A stretch of DNA of 64,000 nucleotides from NCBI RefSeq assembly GCF_900698865.1, contig NZ_LR217695.1, positions 310,001-374,000 of the forward strand, in the 5' to 3' direction. The DNA is from Buchnera aphidicola (Cinara cuneomaculata) (GTDB taxonomy: Bacteria; Pseudomonadota; Gammaproteobacteria; Enterobacterales; Enterobacteriaceae). The translations under genes and the position numbers were made by a program. Below the pieces are notes generated by a model. The model saw nothing but the letters and a program-made list of their open reading frames with translations. It was not told the origin of the DNA and did no database searches. This document shows, piece after piece, positions 40,590 to 50,733 of the stretch; position 1 is the stretch's first letter; every line of letters begins with the position of its first letter.

Positions 40590-42428
40590 ATGTCCTTGTT
40601 ACAACATTTTTATAAGAAAAAAATTTTAATAATCATTACAATTGGGATCATATCTTCTACAATATTAGGTAGCATGTCAAATTTATTTATACGTAATAAT
40701 CAATTACCTATTTTAGAAATTAATAAAGAAAAAATTTATCCTGAAATATTAAAACTAAATTACTATATAAACAAACACATTAATGATAAAAATATTAAAA
40801 ATATATTATCACATCATATTCAGAAACAAGAATATTCTCAATATATTTTCAAACAAACAATTATAAAATTAATTAATGAATCGCTTCTAAAGCAATATGT
40901 CGATAAAATCGACTTACATATATTAAAAAAACATGCAATAAAAATAATCATGTCTTCAAAATATTTTCAAACAAATAATTCTTTTGATTATACAAAATAT
41001 TTAAAATTTATTAATTCCATAATGTATTCAAATAATAAATATGTTGATGCATTAAAAAAAAAAATTGCAGTACAATATTTTATTAAAATTTTATTAAAAT
41101 CAATGATTATACTAAAATCAGATATAAACAAAAAATTAAAAAAAATAATAGATAGAAAAAATATACAAATTACTAATTTTAAAATTCATCTTACAGATCT
41201 TATAAAAAAAAATAGTATATCTACAATCAAACGATCTTTGTATTTAAATAAAGATAAATTTTATAATCCTGAATTTTATGAAATAAAGATAATACATTTA
41301 AAAAAAAAAACTACTAAAAAAAATCTTAAATATCATACAAATTTATATTTAAATCAAATAAAAAAAAAATATCATTATACATGCATACAAACAAATGACC
41401 TAAAAATAGCACATACATTAATACATAAAATTAAAAAAAATCAAGATAATAAAAAAATTAATAATATAATCTTAAAAAAAAATAAAAAAAAATTTAATTT
41501 TATAAATTTAGGATGGATAAAAAAAAAAAACATACCTCATTTTATTAAAAATTGCCACTTAAAAAAAATTGGCGACTATTCTAAAATAATTTTATATAAA
41601 AATAATTTTTTTATATTTAAATTAAATGATATAAAATATATAAATACTACAAAATCAGAAATAATTAAAAATTATATTAAAAAAATAATAAAATTTAATA
41701 ATATATTTTTTAAAAATATAATAAAAAAAAATAATCTTAATTTTTTATTAAAAAATCACCATTTAAAATTAAAAAAATTATGTTCTCAAAAAGTATTAAA
41801 AATATACATAACTAAACCGATGATATATAAAAACTTAATTAAATATTCTCATTCTAAAGCATTTAATAAATATATAAAAAAAAATTTTTCTTATAAAGAA
41901 ATTCATAATCAAACATCACCTATAAAAATATATAAAAATATAAATAATCATATTTATTTAATACAAATTAATTCTAAAAAAATATCAAATATTCAACAAA
42001 AACAAATAATTTATCAAGAATTTTTAAAAAATTTAATACTAAAAACGACACAAGAAAAAAATTCTTTATTAATAAAAAAATTTTTATTAACTAATAATAA
42101 TAACAAAAAAAATTTTTTAAAAAAAAATCACATATATATTAATCAAAACAACACATTATCTTATCAAAAAAACAAAGAAATAATTAAAATTATTAAACAA
42201 TTACCTAAACCAAAAAAAAATAATTTTATATATTTTTTGTTACGTGATTTTAGAAAAAACGATACATTAATAATACTAACGAATGAATTTTTTAAAAAAT
42301 TCAATACCATTGAAAAAAAAATTATCATAAAACAAGCTAAAGAATACATGAAAATAAAAATTATTAATACTATTTTACAAAATTTATATAAAAAATCTAA
42401 AATCATATATAATTCTAATGAAAAATAA
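40590..42428 (+). CDS. ppiD: PpiD-like periplasmic chaperone, inner-membrane anchored
   Basis: 612 residues (E. coli 623). One N-terminal membrane segment (IIITIGIISSTILGSMSNLFI) followed by a long SurA-like region with the start LEINKEKIYPEILKLNYYIN, matching VNDQEISRGQFENAFN in E. coli. The rest is very Lys/Asn/Ile-rich and the parvulin domain is hard to see, so identity leans on position after lon. It helps folding of exported proteins. Sequence erosion is stronger here than in any neighbour. Confidence 0.82.
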   Translation: MSLLQHFYKKKILIIITIGIISSTILGSMSNLFIRNNQLPILEINKEKIYPEILKLNYYINKHINDKNIKNILSHHIQKQEYSQYIFKQTIIKLINESLLKQYVDKIDLHILKKHAIKIIMSSKYFQTNNSFDYTKYLKFINSIMYSNNKYVDALKKKIAVQYFIKILLKSMIILKSDINKKLKKIIDRKNIQITNFKIHLTDLIKKNSISTIKRSLYLNKDKFYNPEFYEIKIIHLKKKTTKKNLKYHTNLYLNQIKKKYHYTCIQTNDLKIAHTLIHKIKKNQDNKKINNIILKKNKKKFNFINLGWIKKKNIPHFIKNCHLKKIGDYSKIILYKNNFFIFKLNDIKYINTTKSEIIKNYIKKIIKFNNIFFKNIIKKNNLNFLLKNHHLKLKKLCSQKVLKIYITKPMIYKNLIKYSHSKAFNKYIKKNFSYKEIHNQTSPIKIYKNINNHIYLIQINSKKISNIQQKQIIYQEFLKNLILKTTQEKNSLLIKKFLLTNNNNKKNFLKKNHIYINQNNTLSYQKNKEIIKIIKQLPKPKKNNFIYFLLRDFRKNDTLIILTNEFFKKFNTIEKKIIIKQAKEYMKIKIINTILQNLYKKSKIIYNSNEK

Positions 42429-42566
42429 TCTCTACTAAATAAAATCATAATGAAAAAATTTATCTAACTAAATTAGAAAAACATTATTTATATTTCGCTA
42501 TGGATAAATAAATATCCATGATAGTTTTTAAACATCTCATCAATATATAAAAAATAAGGTAAATAT

Positions 42567-44300
42567 GTGGAATTATTTAAAGAATTGAAATGGTACTTTA
42601 TACAAGAATGGAAAAGATATACGGGAGCATTAATATTACTCTCTATAATGACAATATTACAATTATTACCATCTAAAATAATAGGAAATACAATAGATTT
42701 AATTTTAAATTATCATTCTTCTAATCAAGATATAATATTAAAAATATTACAAGTCGTATTAATATCTATTGTTGTGTATACATTACGATATTTTTGGAGA
42801 ATTTTATTATTTGGTGCATCAAATCAACTAACATCTCAATTACGAGAAAAATTTTGTTCTGCTTTGCTACAACAGGATGCATTATTTTATTCAAAATATA
42901 GAAACGGTGATCTTATATCTCGAGCAACAAATGATATTGATAGAATTGTATTTGCTGCCGGAGAAGGAATACTCACTATTATTGACTCCTTTGTTGTAGG
43001 ATGTTCTGTAATTGTAATGATGTGTATACAAACTAATTGGAAATTATCTTTTTTTTCTTTAATTCCTATGCCAGTAATGGCTATTATGATCAAAAGATAT
43101 GGAAAATTACTATATATAAATTTTCAACAATCACAAAAATATTTTTCTTTTTTAAATAATCAAGCCCAAGATAGTCTCAGTAATATCCATATGATACGAA
43201 ATTTTGGATTAGAAGAAACAGAAATAAAAAAATTTTCTACCGTAGCTCATAATGTCGGTAAACAAGATTTTCAAGTATCAAAACTAGATGCTCAATTAGA
43301 TCCGATTATTCATATTTCAGTGGCATTATCTAATTTATTTGCAATATTAGGAGGCAGTTTTTTAATTACAAAAAATCAATTAACATTCGGACAATTAACT
43401 AGTTTTATTTTATACTTAGGATCTATGATTTGGCCAATATTAGCGTTTGCTTGGATGTTCAATATATTAGAAAGAGGAAATGTTTCTTGGAAAAGAATAA
43501 AAAAAATAATTTCATATAATAAACAACAAAATATTCAATCAAATATTTTTAATATAAATTTATTACAAAATTTAACTATAAATATAAAAAATTTTTCCTT
43601 TCCTGACAGAAAAAATAATTCGTTGTATAATATAAAATTATATATACCTCATTGCACAACTTTAGGAATTTGCGGTCCTACAGGATCCGGAAAAACTACT
43701 TTAATTCGATTAATTCAACAACATTTTATTTTATCAAAGGGATATATCCGATATCATAACTATAATATAAAAGATATATCTCTAAAAAATTGGCGTAAAA
43801 TTATATCTGTTGTAAGTCAAACACCATTTTTATTTTCTGATAGTATATTTAATAACATTGCATTTGGAAAAAATAATGCTTCTATTCAAGAAGTTAAATA
43901 TGCAGCTAAACTTGCTTGTGTTCATGATGATATAAAAAAATTACCACATGGATACTATACTCAAATTGGAGAAAAAGGTATAAAATTATCAGGAGGTCAA
44001 AAACAACGTATTACAATTGCTAGAGCTTTTTTAGCGCCATCAAAAATTTTTATATTAGATGATCCATTATCATCAGTAGATCACGATACAGAATATAAAA
44101 TTATTAAAAATATTCATAAATATACACAAAAAAATAAATTAACCACTATAGTATCTACACATAGACTATCAATATTAGAACAATTTGATAATATTATTGT
44201 TTTAAAAAATGGTACTATTTTACATGAAGGTTCACATAAAAAATTACTATCTACAAAAAATTGGTATTCTAAAATGTATAATTATCAAAAATTTAAATAA
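42567..44300 (+). CDS. mdlA: ABC exporter half-transporter MdlA, GTG start
   Basis: 577 residues (E. coli 590). The GTG at 42567 is supported by AAGG 7 nt upstream and by alignment of MELFKELKWYFIQEW with the E. coli MRLFAQLSWYFRREW. Six membrane helices, then Walker A GPTGSGKTT, signature LSGGQKQR, Walker B FILDDPLSSVD and H-loop THRLS. The Walker B carboxylate is Asp rather than Glu, as in E. coli MdlA, so this is the degenerate site of a heterodimer with MdlB. Substrate unknown. Confidence 0.94.
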   Translation: MELFKELKWYFIQEWKRYTGALILLSIMTILQLLPSKIIGNTIDLILNYHSSNQDIILKILQVVLISIVVYTLRYFWRILLFGASNQLTSQLREKFCSALLQQDALFYSKYRNGDLISRATNDIDRIVFAAGEGILTIIDSFVVGCSVIVMMCIQTNWKLSFFSLIPMPVMAIMIKRYGKLLYINFQQSQKYFSFLNNQAQDSLSNIHMIRNFGLEETEIKKFSTVAHNVGKQDFQVSKLDAQLDPIIHISVALSNLFAILGGSFLITKNQLTFGQLTSFILYLGSMIWPILAFAWMFNILERGNVSWKRIKKIISYNKQQNIQSNIFNINLLQNLTINIKNFSFPDRKNNSLYNIKLYIPHCTTLGICGPTGSGKTTLIRLIQQHFILSKGYIRYHNYNIKDISLKNWRKIISVVSQTPFLFSDSIFNNIAFGKNNASIQEVKYAAKLACVHDDIKKLPHGYYTQIGEKGIKLSGGQKQRITIARAFLAPSKIFILDDPLSSVDHDTEYKIIKNIHKYTQKNKLTTIVSTHRLSILEQFDNIIVLKNGTILHEGSHKKLLSTKNWYSKMYNYQKFK

Positions 44301-44344
44301 AACAATTTTTTATATGATATTTTCCCTTATACAGGAACAACAGA

Positions 44345-46096
44345 ATGGAAGAAAAGCAGTACTCTTCATGGAAGATAATAAAAAGATTATTATCTTATTA
44401 TTCCAAAAAAAAACATTTATTACTATTTTCATGTACATTAATTTTCTTATCTACAATAACAGAAATTTCTAGTCCAATTATATTAAGTAATTTTATTAAT
44501 AATATTTTAAAAAATAGAATAGTTAAAATAGAATCAATAATATTTCTAACAATTTATTTTATAACATTACAACTATTATCATCATTATTTAACTATCTTT
44601 ATAGTATATATTTTAGTAAAATATCTACTGATATTGTTCAAGAATTAAGAATTAAAATGGTTGAAATTGCATTAAAACAACCCATGAAAATATTTGACCA
44701 AAAACCAATCAGTTCTATAGTTACTAAAATAACTAGCGATACGGAGTCAATAAAAGAATTTTATGAGGTAATTGTATCGTCATTTATAAAAAGTTTTATA
44801 CTATTTAGTATCATTCTAACTACAATGTTTATTTTAGAATGGCGTATGGCATTGATTAGTTCTATAATAGTACCAATAATTATTATAATAATTACCACTC
44901 ATCAATATTATAGTAAACCAATCATCAAAAAAATAAAATACTCATTATCAAAATTAAACAACACTATTAGTGAAATTATTAATGGAATAGCAATTATTCA
45001 ACAATTTAATCAAGAAAAAAATTTTATTAAAAAAATTAAAATTATTAATAATATTAATTATTCAAATAACATGAAAATGTTGAAAATAGATGGATTACTA
45101 CTCCGACCATTATTAAATTTAATATCTTCAATTATTTTATCTGTTATTATATTAATAATAAAATTATTTCCCACTGAAATTATAAAAATTAGCATTTTGC
45201 ATACTTTTATAAATTATTTACGATATCTAAACGAACCGATCGTTGTTATTGCAAACCAACAATCTTTATTACAACAAGCTATCGTTTCATCAGAAAGAAT
45301 TTTCCGATTCATTGATTCACCCATACAGATATACGGAAAATATACTGATCCATTAAAAAGCGGTAAAATAAAATTACATAATATATGTTTTTCCTATCCT
45401 AATACAAAAAAAACTATATTAAAAAATATAAATATTAATATACCAGATAAAAGTTGTATAGCATTAGTAGGTAAAACAGGAAGTGGTAAAACCACATTAT
45501 CTAACTTAATTTTAGGACATTATCCAACTACAAGCGGAATTCTGTATATAGATGATAAACCAATTAATTCACTTTCTAACGAAACATTACGAAAAAATAT
45601 TTCTATTGTCCAGCAAGATCCGACTATCTTATATGATAATTTAATCAAAAATGTATCTTTAAATCGAAATATAACACGCGAAAAAGTTATTCAAGCACTA
45701 CATCAAAGTCAACTAAAAGAATTAATTGACACACTCCCTAATGGATATATGTCGATATTAGGACAAGGCGGTAATAATCTTTCACAAGGACAAAAACAAC
45801 TAATTGGTATAGCTCGTATATTAGTATCTAATCCTAAAATATTAATTTTTGATGAAGCAACCGCTAGTATAGATTCAGAATCTGAACAAAAAATACAAAA
45901 AATATTATCTTCTATTCGAAAAAAATCTACAGTAATAATTATTGCACATAGATTATCTACTATAATAGATTCCGATCTTATCATAGTATTAGATCATGGA
46001 AAAATAGTTGAAAAAGGAAATCACAATCAATTATTACAGAAAAAAGGATTATATCATACTATGTATACTTATCAAAATAATAACAACTCTCTATAA
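44345..46096 (+). CDS. mdlB: ABC exporter half-transporter MdlB
   Basis: 583 residues (E. coli 593). A six-helix membrane domain followed by an ATPase domain: Walker A GKTGSGKTT, signature LSQGQKQL, Walker B LIFDEATASID with the catalytic Glu, and H-loop AHRLST. It pairs with MdlA, 44 nt upstream. Two exporter halves kept in a genome this reduced suggests a required lipid or peptide substrate, but the sequence does not say which. Confidence 0.95.
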   Translation: MEEKQYSSWKIIKRLLSYYSKKKHLLLFSCTLIFLSTITEISSPIILSNFINNILKNRIVKIESIIFLTIYFITLQLLSSLFNYLYSIYFSKISTDIVQELRIKMVEIALKQPMKIFDQKPISSIVTKITSDTESIKEFYEVIVSSFIKSFILFSIILTTMFILEWRMALISSIIVPIIIIIITTHQYYSKPIIKKIKYSLSKLNNTISEIINGIAIIQQFNQEKNFIKKIKIINNINYSNNMKMLKIDGLLLRPLLNLISSIILSVIILIIKLFPTEIIKISILHTFINYLRYLNEPIVVIANQQSLLQQAIVSSERIFRFIDSPIQIYGKYTDPLKSGKIKLHNICFSYPNTKKTILKNININIPDKSCIALVGKTGSGKTTLSNLILGHYPTTSGILYIDDKPINSLSNETLRKNISIVQQDPTILYDNLIKNVSLNRNITREKVIQALHQSQLKELIDTLPNGYMSILGQGGNNLSQGQKQLIGIARILVSNPKILIFDEATASIDSESEQKIQKILSSIRKKSTVIIIAHRLSTIIDSDLIIVLDHGKIVEKGNHNQLLQKKGLYHTMYTYQNNNNSL

Positions 46097-46104
46097 ACGA
46101 GAGT
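46086..46104 (-). terminator. small hairpin at the mdlB stop, possible 4.5S RNA terminator
   Basis: ACTCTC and GAGAGT with a 7-nt loop. It overlaps the mdlB stop on the plus strand and lies 25 nt beyond the 3' end of the 4.5S RNA on the minus strand, followed there by TGTTATT. Short stem, so weak support. Confidence 0.35.
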
Positions 46105-46129
46105 ATATATAGCATAAAAAATATTTTTA

Positions 46130-46237
46130 AAATCTGCTAGAGATCTAATAACACCTATATTATTTAATTTGGCTGCTTCTTTCCAGACCTGACCAGTTAT
46201 TTAAATAGATAGCGTTATTATAACCTCTAACAGATTA
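46130..46237 (-). ncRNA. ffs: 4.5S RNA of the signal recognition particle
   Basis: Read on the minus strand, the conserved core is CTGGTCAGGTCTGGAAAGA followed by AGCAGCC, which is the Ffh-binding domain (E. coli GGTCAGGTCCGGAAGGAAGCAGCC). The GGAA tetraloop is kept, closed by T and A instead of C and G. The terminal stem AATCTGTTAGAG pairs with CTCTAGCAGATT through 12 bp with one G-U, which fixes the ends to about 108 nt (E. coli 114). It guides membrane proteins such as the Cyo subunits to SecY. Location before dnaX is as in other enterics' ybaB region. Confidence 0.92.
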
Positions 46238-46370
46238 TTAAAATATAATACAAAATAATATAAGTAATAATAGTTAATAACCATTAAATATTAATTTATT
46301 ATATAAGTCAAGAAAAATTTAGATATTAATATATAAATTTTTAAATACATATTTTATTCTACGGAGAAAA

Positions 46371-47483
46371 ATGAAATACCAAATTTTATCTAATAAATGG
46401 CGCCCACAAAGTTTTAATCAAATAATAGGACATAAATATATAATCAATATCTTGAAAAATAGTTTAGATTTACAACGAATTCATCAATCATGGTTATTTT
46501 CTGGTATGCATGGAGTAGGAAAAACAACTATAGCTAGAATATTAGCTAAAAGTTTAAATTGTAACAATGGAATTACATCTCAACCATGTCGAATTTGTAA
46601 AAATTGTATTTCAATAGAAAAAGGAAATTTTTTAGATGTTATAGAACTAGATGCTGCATCTAAAACAAAAGTAGAAGATATTAAAACCATACTAGATTCT
46701 ACCAAATATCCTCCTATAACCGGAAGATTTAAAATTTATTTAATTGATGAAATACATATGCTATCTAAAAATAGCTTTAATGCATTATTAAAAATTCTAG
46801 AAGAACCACCTAAATATATAAAATTCATTTTAGCGACAACACATGTTAAAAAAATACCAAATACAATCATTTCTCGTTGTCTTCATATACATTTATCCGC
46901 TATTACTAATAAACATATATCTAATTATTTGAATGATAAATTAAAAAAAGAAAATATTCATATTAATAAAGAAATATTAGATCTCATTTCTAATTCTGCT
47001 CAAGGTAGTATTAGAGATGCTATTAATACTCTTGAATTAATAATGTGTTCAAATAACAATAAATTAATAAAAAAAAAAACTATTAATCAATTATTAGGAA
47101 CATTCGGTAAAAAAAAGATATTATTATTAGCAAAAAATATTATTACAAATAATATTGACGATACATTAAAAATAATAGATGATGCAGAACAACAAGGGAT
47201 ACAATATAATAATATCGTACTATCACTAATTACTTTTTTTCATCATTTATCTATAGTAAAGATTGCTTCATCTCAAAAAAAATATTTAACAGATAAATTA
47301 TCTGAATATGATAAAATCATTTATACTTTATCTAAAAAAATTTTATTTAAAGACATACAGATCTATTGTAAAATTCTTATTCAAGGAGAAAAATATATAA
47401 GATATGCTCCAAATCCTAAAATTGGTATAGAAATAATATTATTTCAAATTTATCAATATATAATAGATAAACATAATATTTAA
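46371..47483 (+). CDS. dnaX: DNA polymerase III gamma subunit (short DnaX, no tau)
   Basis: 370 residues against 643 for E. coli tau and 431 for gamma. Walker A GMHGVGKT (45-52), zinc Cys64, 73, 76 and 79, DEIHML, and SRC sensor are all present. The frame ends at APNPKIGIEIILFQIYQY, the end of domain III. Domains IV and V, which bind DnaB and the polymerase alpha subunit, are absent, so no tau and no programmed frameshift is needed. Works with HolA in the clamp loader. Confidence 0.96.
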   Translation: MKYQILSNKWRPQSFNQIIGHKYIINILKNSLDLQRIHQSWLFSGMHGVGKTTIARILAKSLNCNNGITSQPCRICKNCISIEKGNFLDVIELDAASKTKVEDIKTILDSTKYPPITGRFKIYLIDEIHMLSKNSFNALLKILEEPPKYIKFILATTHVKKIPNTIISRCLHIHLSAITNKHISNYLNDKLKKENIHINKEILDLISNSAQGSIRDAINTLELIMCSNNNKLIKKKTINQLLGTFGKKKILLLAKNIITNNIDDTLKIIDDAEQQGIQYNNIVLSLITFFHHLSIVKIASSQKKYLTDKLSEYDKIIYTLSKKILFKDIQIYCKILIQGEKYIRYAPNPKIGIEIILFQIYQYIIDKHNI

Positions 47484-47538
47484 TTAAAATATTTATTAAA
47501 ATAAACCTTAACAAAAATTCAATGTAATGAAAAAAAAT

Positions 47539-47856
47539 ATGTTTACCAATGAAAAAATCAATGAAATAATGAAACAAGCTAAAAAAATTCAACAAAACAT
47601 CGAAAAAATACAAAAAGATATCACTACTACTAGTATTACTGGAAAATCAGGAATTGATTTAGTATCTGTAGTTATGAATGGAAATTATATATGCAAATCT
47701 ATTATAATAAATGATGAATTATGGAATGAAAACAATAAATTATTACTACAAGATTTAATTGTTGCAGCAGTTAATGATGCCGTTACAAAAATTTCAAAAT
47801 TACAACAAAAAAAAATGTCAATAAACTCTAATTTTTTACAACCAAATAATAAATAA
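47539..47856 (+). CDS. ybaB: nucleoid-associated protein YbaB/EbfC
   Basis: 105 residues from the ATG at 47539, whose MFTNEKINEIMKQAKK aligns residue for residue with the E. coli start MFGKGGLGNLMKQAQQ; an in-frame ATG at 47527 adds four. Conserved blocks TGKSGIDLVSVVMNGNY and LIVAAVNDAVTKI. It binds DNA as a dimer. It follows dnaX as in E. coli, but recR, the next gene there, is lost. Confidence 0.92.
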   Translation: MFTNEKINEIMKQAKKIQQNIEKIQKDITTTSITGKSGIDLVSVVMNGNYICKSIIINDELWNENNKLLLQDLIVAAVNDAVTKISKLQQKKMSINSNFLQPNNK

Positions 47857-47946
47857 AATAATTTTTAACCTTTAAAAATCAGTTATACTATATAATAAAA
47901 TATTATTTTTAATACATATATATTATAAAATACAATAGGATTTAAA

Positions 47947-49818
47947 ATGAATAATAATAATAAAAAAACTCATATATTTAAATCAGAAGTAAAAGAATTA
48001 TTACATCTCATGATTCATTCATTGTACTCCAATAAAGAAATTTTTTTAAGAGAGCTGATATCAAATTCATCTGATGCAATAGAAAAAATAAGATTTGAAA
48101 AATTATATAATCCAGAAAAATATATAAAAAATTCATACATTCCAAAAATACAAATTTCTATTAATAAAACAGAAAAAAAAATTATTATTTCTGATAATGG
48201 TATCGGGATGAGTCCTGAAGAAGTCATAAAAAACTTAGGTACAATAGCAAAGTCTGGGACAAAATCTTTTTTAAATCAAATTAAAAATATAAAAAATAAA
48301 GAAAAAAATGAATTTATTGGTCAATTCGGAGTAGGATTTTATTCATCTTTTATTGTTTCTGAAACAGTTTCTGTATACACAAAACATGCATCAAATACTA
48401 CAGATTCTGGTACATTATGGATATCGAACGGACAAGGAGAATATTCTATAGAAACAGTTTCAATGAAAGAATATGGTACAAAAATTGTCTTATCACTTAA
48501 ATCATCAGAACAAGAATTTTTAGAAACTTGGAAAATTAAACAAATTATAAAAAAATATTCTGATCATATTTCGATACCTATTGAAATTGAAAATTATGAC
48601 GAAAAAACCAAAACAATTTCTTGGGAAAAAATTAATGAAGCACAAGCTTTATGGACTCAAAATAAAAATAATATTACAAAAGAATCATATCAAAAATTTT
48701 ATAAATATATTACTAATGATACCGAAAACCCCTTAATTTGGAGTCATAATAAAGTTGAAGGTAACCAAGAATACATTAATTTATTATATATTCCTAAAAA
48801 AGCAACATGGGATATGTGGCATCGTGAAAATAAACACGGATTAAAATTATATGTAAAACATGTCTTTATTATGGATGAAGCAACACAATTTTTACCAAAT
48901 TATTTGCGTTTTGTTAAAGGTATTATAGATTCTCAAGATTTACCTCTAAATATTTCGAGAGAAATATTACAAGATAGCGCAATAACCCATATTTTACGTA
49001 AAACATTAACTAAACGTATTTTAAATATGTTAAATAAATTAGCTACAGATAATAATAAAAAATACCAAAAATTTTGGAATATATTTGGATTAGTTATAAA
49101 AGAAGGTATAGCTGAAGATTCCGAAAATCAAAAAATAATTTCTAATCTATTAAGATTTTCATCCATCAGCACTCAAAATAAAGAACAAAATTTATCTCTA
49201 AAAAACTATATTCATCAAATGATTGACGGACAAAAAAAAATATATTTTATTACTTCTGATAGTTACAAATCTGCTTTAAATAGCCCACACTTAGAAATAT
49301 TTAAAGATAAAAAAATTGATGTATTATTACTATCGGATAGAATTGACGAATGGATGATGAATTATCTAACTGAATTTAATAATATAAAATTTCAATCGGT
49401 CAGCAAATCGGATGATTCTCTTGAAAAATTAGTTTCAACAAAAAATAATGATACTGATAATGAATTAAATAATTTTATTATAAAAATAAAAAAAATATTA
49501 AAAAATAAAATTAAAGATGCCCGTATAACATATCGATTAAAAAATACACCAGCAATAGTGTTAACGGATTCCGCTGATATGAGTACTCAAATGGCAAAAA
49601 TATTTAGTGCAGCAGGACAACCTGTACCTAAAATAAAATATATATTAGAAATTAATCCAAAACATCCTTTAGTTGAAAAAATAAAAACAGTAAAAGATGA
49701 ACAAGAATTTTCTAATTGGATTGAATTATTACTTGAACAAGCTATATTAGCTGAAAAAGGTAGCTTAGATAATCCTCATGTCTTTATTAATAGAATTAAT
49801 AATTTACTTACACTATAA
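47947..49818 (+). CDS. htpG: Hsp90-family chaperone HtpG
   Basis: 623 residues (E. coli 624). GHKL ATPase motifs: SNSSDAIEKIRFE, DNGIGMSPEEV, GTIAKSGTK, and GQFGVGFYSSFIVS. The middle domain has the catalytic Arg region RGIIDSQDLPLNISRE (here KGIIDSQDLPLNISRE). The C-terminal dimerisation part is intact. A heat-shock chaperone. No sigma32 site is evident in its 90-nt leader. Confidence 0.97.
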   Translation: MNNNNKKTHIFKSEVKELLHLMIHSLYSNKEIFLRELISNSSDAIEKIRFEKLYNPEKYIKNSYIPKIQISINKTEKKIIISDNGIGMSPEEVIKNLGTIAKSGTKSFLNQIKNIKNKEKNEFIGQFGVGFYSSFIVSETVSVYTKHASNTTDSGTLWISNGQGEYSIETVSMKEYGTKIVLSLKSSEQEFLETWKIKQIIKKYSDHISIPIEIENYDEKTKTISWEKINEAQALWTQNKNNITKESYQKFYKYITNDTENPLIWSHNKVEGNQEYINLLYIPKKATWDMWHRENKHGLKLYVKHVFIMDEATQFLPNYLRFVKGIIDSQDLPLNISREILQDSAITHILRKTLTKRILNMLNKLATDNNKKYQKFWNIFGLVIKEGIAEDSENQKIISNLLRFSSISTQNKEQNLSLKNYIHQMIDGQKKIYFITSDSYKSALNSPHLEIFKDKKIDVLLLSDRIDEWMMNYLTEFNNIKFQSVSKSDDSLEKLVSTKNNDTDNELNNFIIKIKKILKNKIKDARITYRLKNTPAIVLTDSADMSTQMAKIFSAAGQPVPKIKYILEINPKHPLVEKIKTVKDEQEFSNWIELLLEQAILAEKGSLDNPHVFINRINNLLTL

Positions 49819-49887
49819 CAAATTAAAGCAAAGAAATAGTCAATATCATCTGTGAAGAATTAAATAATTTTTAAGGAAAAATTTTTT

Positions 49888-50547
49888 ATGACACGTATTA
49901 TTATACTCGGAGCGCCTGGAAGTGGAAAAGGAACACAAACACAATTATTATCCCAATATTTTTGTATACCTTTTATTTCTGCTGGAGAAATATTACGTCA
50001 AGAAATTAAAAATAACAAACAAAATAAAAAATATATAAAAAAAACAATAAATAAAGGAAAATTGGTAAATAATTCTTTTATTATAAAATTAATAAAAAAA
50101 AAAATTCAAGAAAAAATTTATTTAAATGGATTTATACTGGATGGTTTTCCTAGAACAATTGAACAAGCAGAATTTTTAAATAAAGATATAAAAATAAAAT
50201 TTATAATATATTTAAAAATTAAATTAACAAACATTCTGAATAGAATTGAAGGAAGATTAATACACGAACCATCAGGTAGAACCTACCACAAAATACTAAA
50301 TCCACCCAAAAAAAAAAATTTAGATGATTTAACTGGAGAAATTTTAACTAAAAGAAAAGATGATAATAAAAAAATAATTAGCACAAGAATAAAAGAATAT
50401 GAAATATTTACTAAACCTTTAATCCAATGGTTTAAAAGAGAAACATTAACAAATTCAATTAAATATTTTGAAATAAACTCTAATAACTCTATTCAAAAAA
50501 TACATCAAGATATAATCAAGAAATTAAATATAAATTTAAAAAATTAA
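49888..50547 (+). CDS. adk: adenylate kinase
   Basis: 219 residues (E. coli 214). P-loop GAPGSGKGTQ (8-17), NMP-binding SAGEILRQE (E. coli STGDMLR), DGFPRT, and the long-form LID with RLIHEPSGRTYH and NPPKKKNLDDLTGE. It balances AMP, ADP and ATP. It follows htpG as in E. coli, preceded by AAGGAAAA. Confidence 0.97.
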   Translation: MTRIIILGAPGSGKGTQTQLLSQYFCIPFISAGEILRQEIKNNKQNKKYIKKTINKGKLVNNSFIIKLIKKKIQEKIYLNGFILDGFPRTIEQAEFLNKDIKIKFIIYLKIKLTNILNRIEGRLIHEPSGRTYHKILNPPKKKNLDDLTGEILTKRKDDNKKIISTRIKEYEIFTKPLIQWFKRETLTNSIKYFEINSNNSIQKIHQDIIKKLNINLKN

Positions 50548-50558
50548 TTAAATTTTTG

Positions 50559-50633
50559 TGCGCTCTACAGGAATTGAACCTGTAACCTACAGCTTAGAAG
50601 GCTGTTGCTCTATCCAAGTTGAGCTAAGAGCGC
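50559..50633 (-). tRNA. tRNA-Arg (UCU)
   Basis: 75 nt without CCA. Acceptor stem GCGCTCT/AGAGCGC is fully paired, the anticodon loop is CTTCTAA (TCT), the T loop is TTCAATT, and the discriminator is A. Homologous to E. coli argU, which reads AGA/AGG; AGA is the main Arg codon in this genome. The genome does not encode CCA (CAA follows). Confidence 0.96.
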
Positions 50634-50660
50634 GAAAAGTATATATTCTTGATAAATCAC

Positions 50661-50689
50661 ATTATAGACAATACAATATAAAATATCAA
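50661..50689 (-). promoter_or_regulatory. sigma70-type promoter of tRNA-Arg
   Basis: Minus strand: -35 TTGATA (50684-50689), 17-nt spacer, perfect -10 TATAAT (50661-50666), 27 nt before the tRNA 5' end. Sequence, spacing and distance are all close to consensus. Confidence 0.65.
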
Positions 50690-50733
50690 TATAAAACTGT
50701 ATATAGGTAAAAATACGTCAGTTTATCCATATC

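Noticed and set aside
44209-44472. 87-codon frame bridging mdlA and mdlB
   Set aside because: It overlaps both transporter genes in another frame and resembles nothing.
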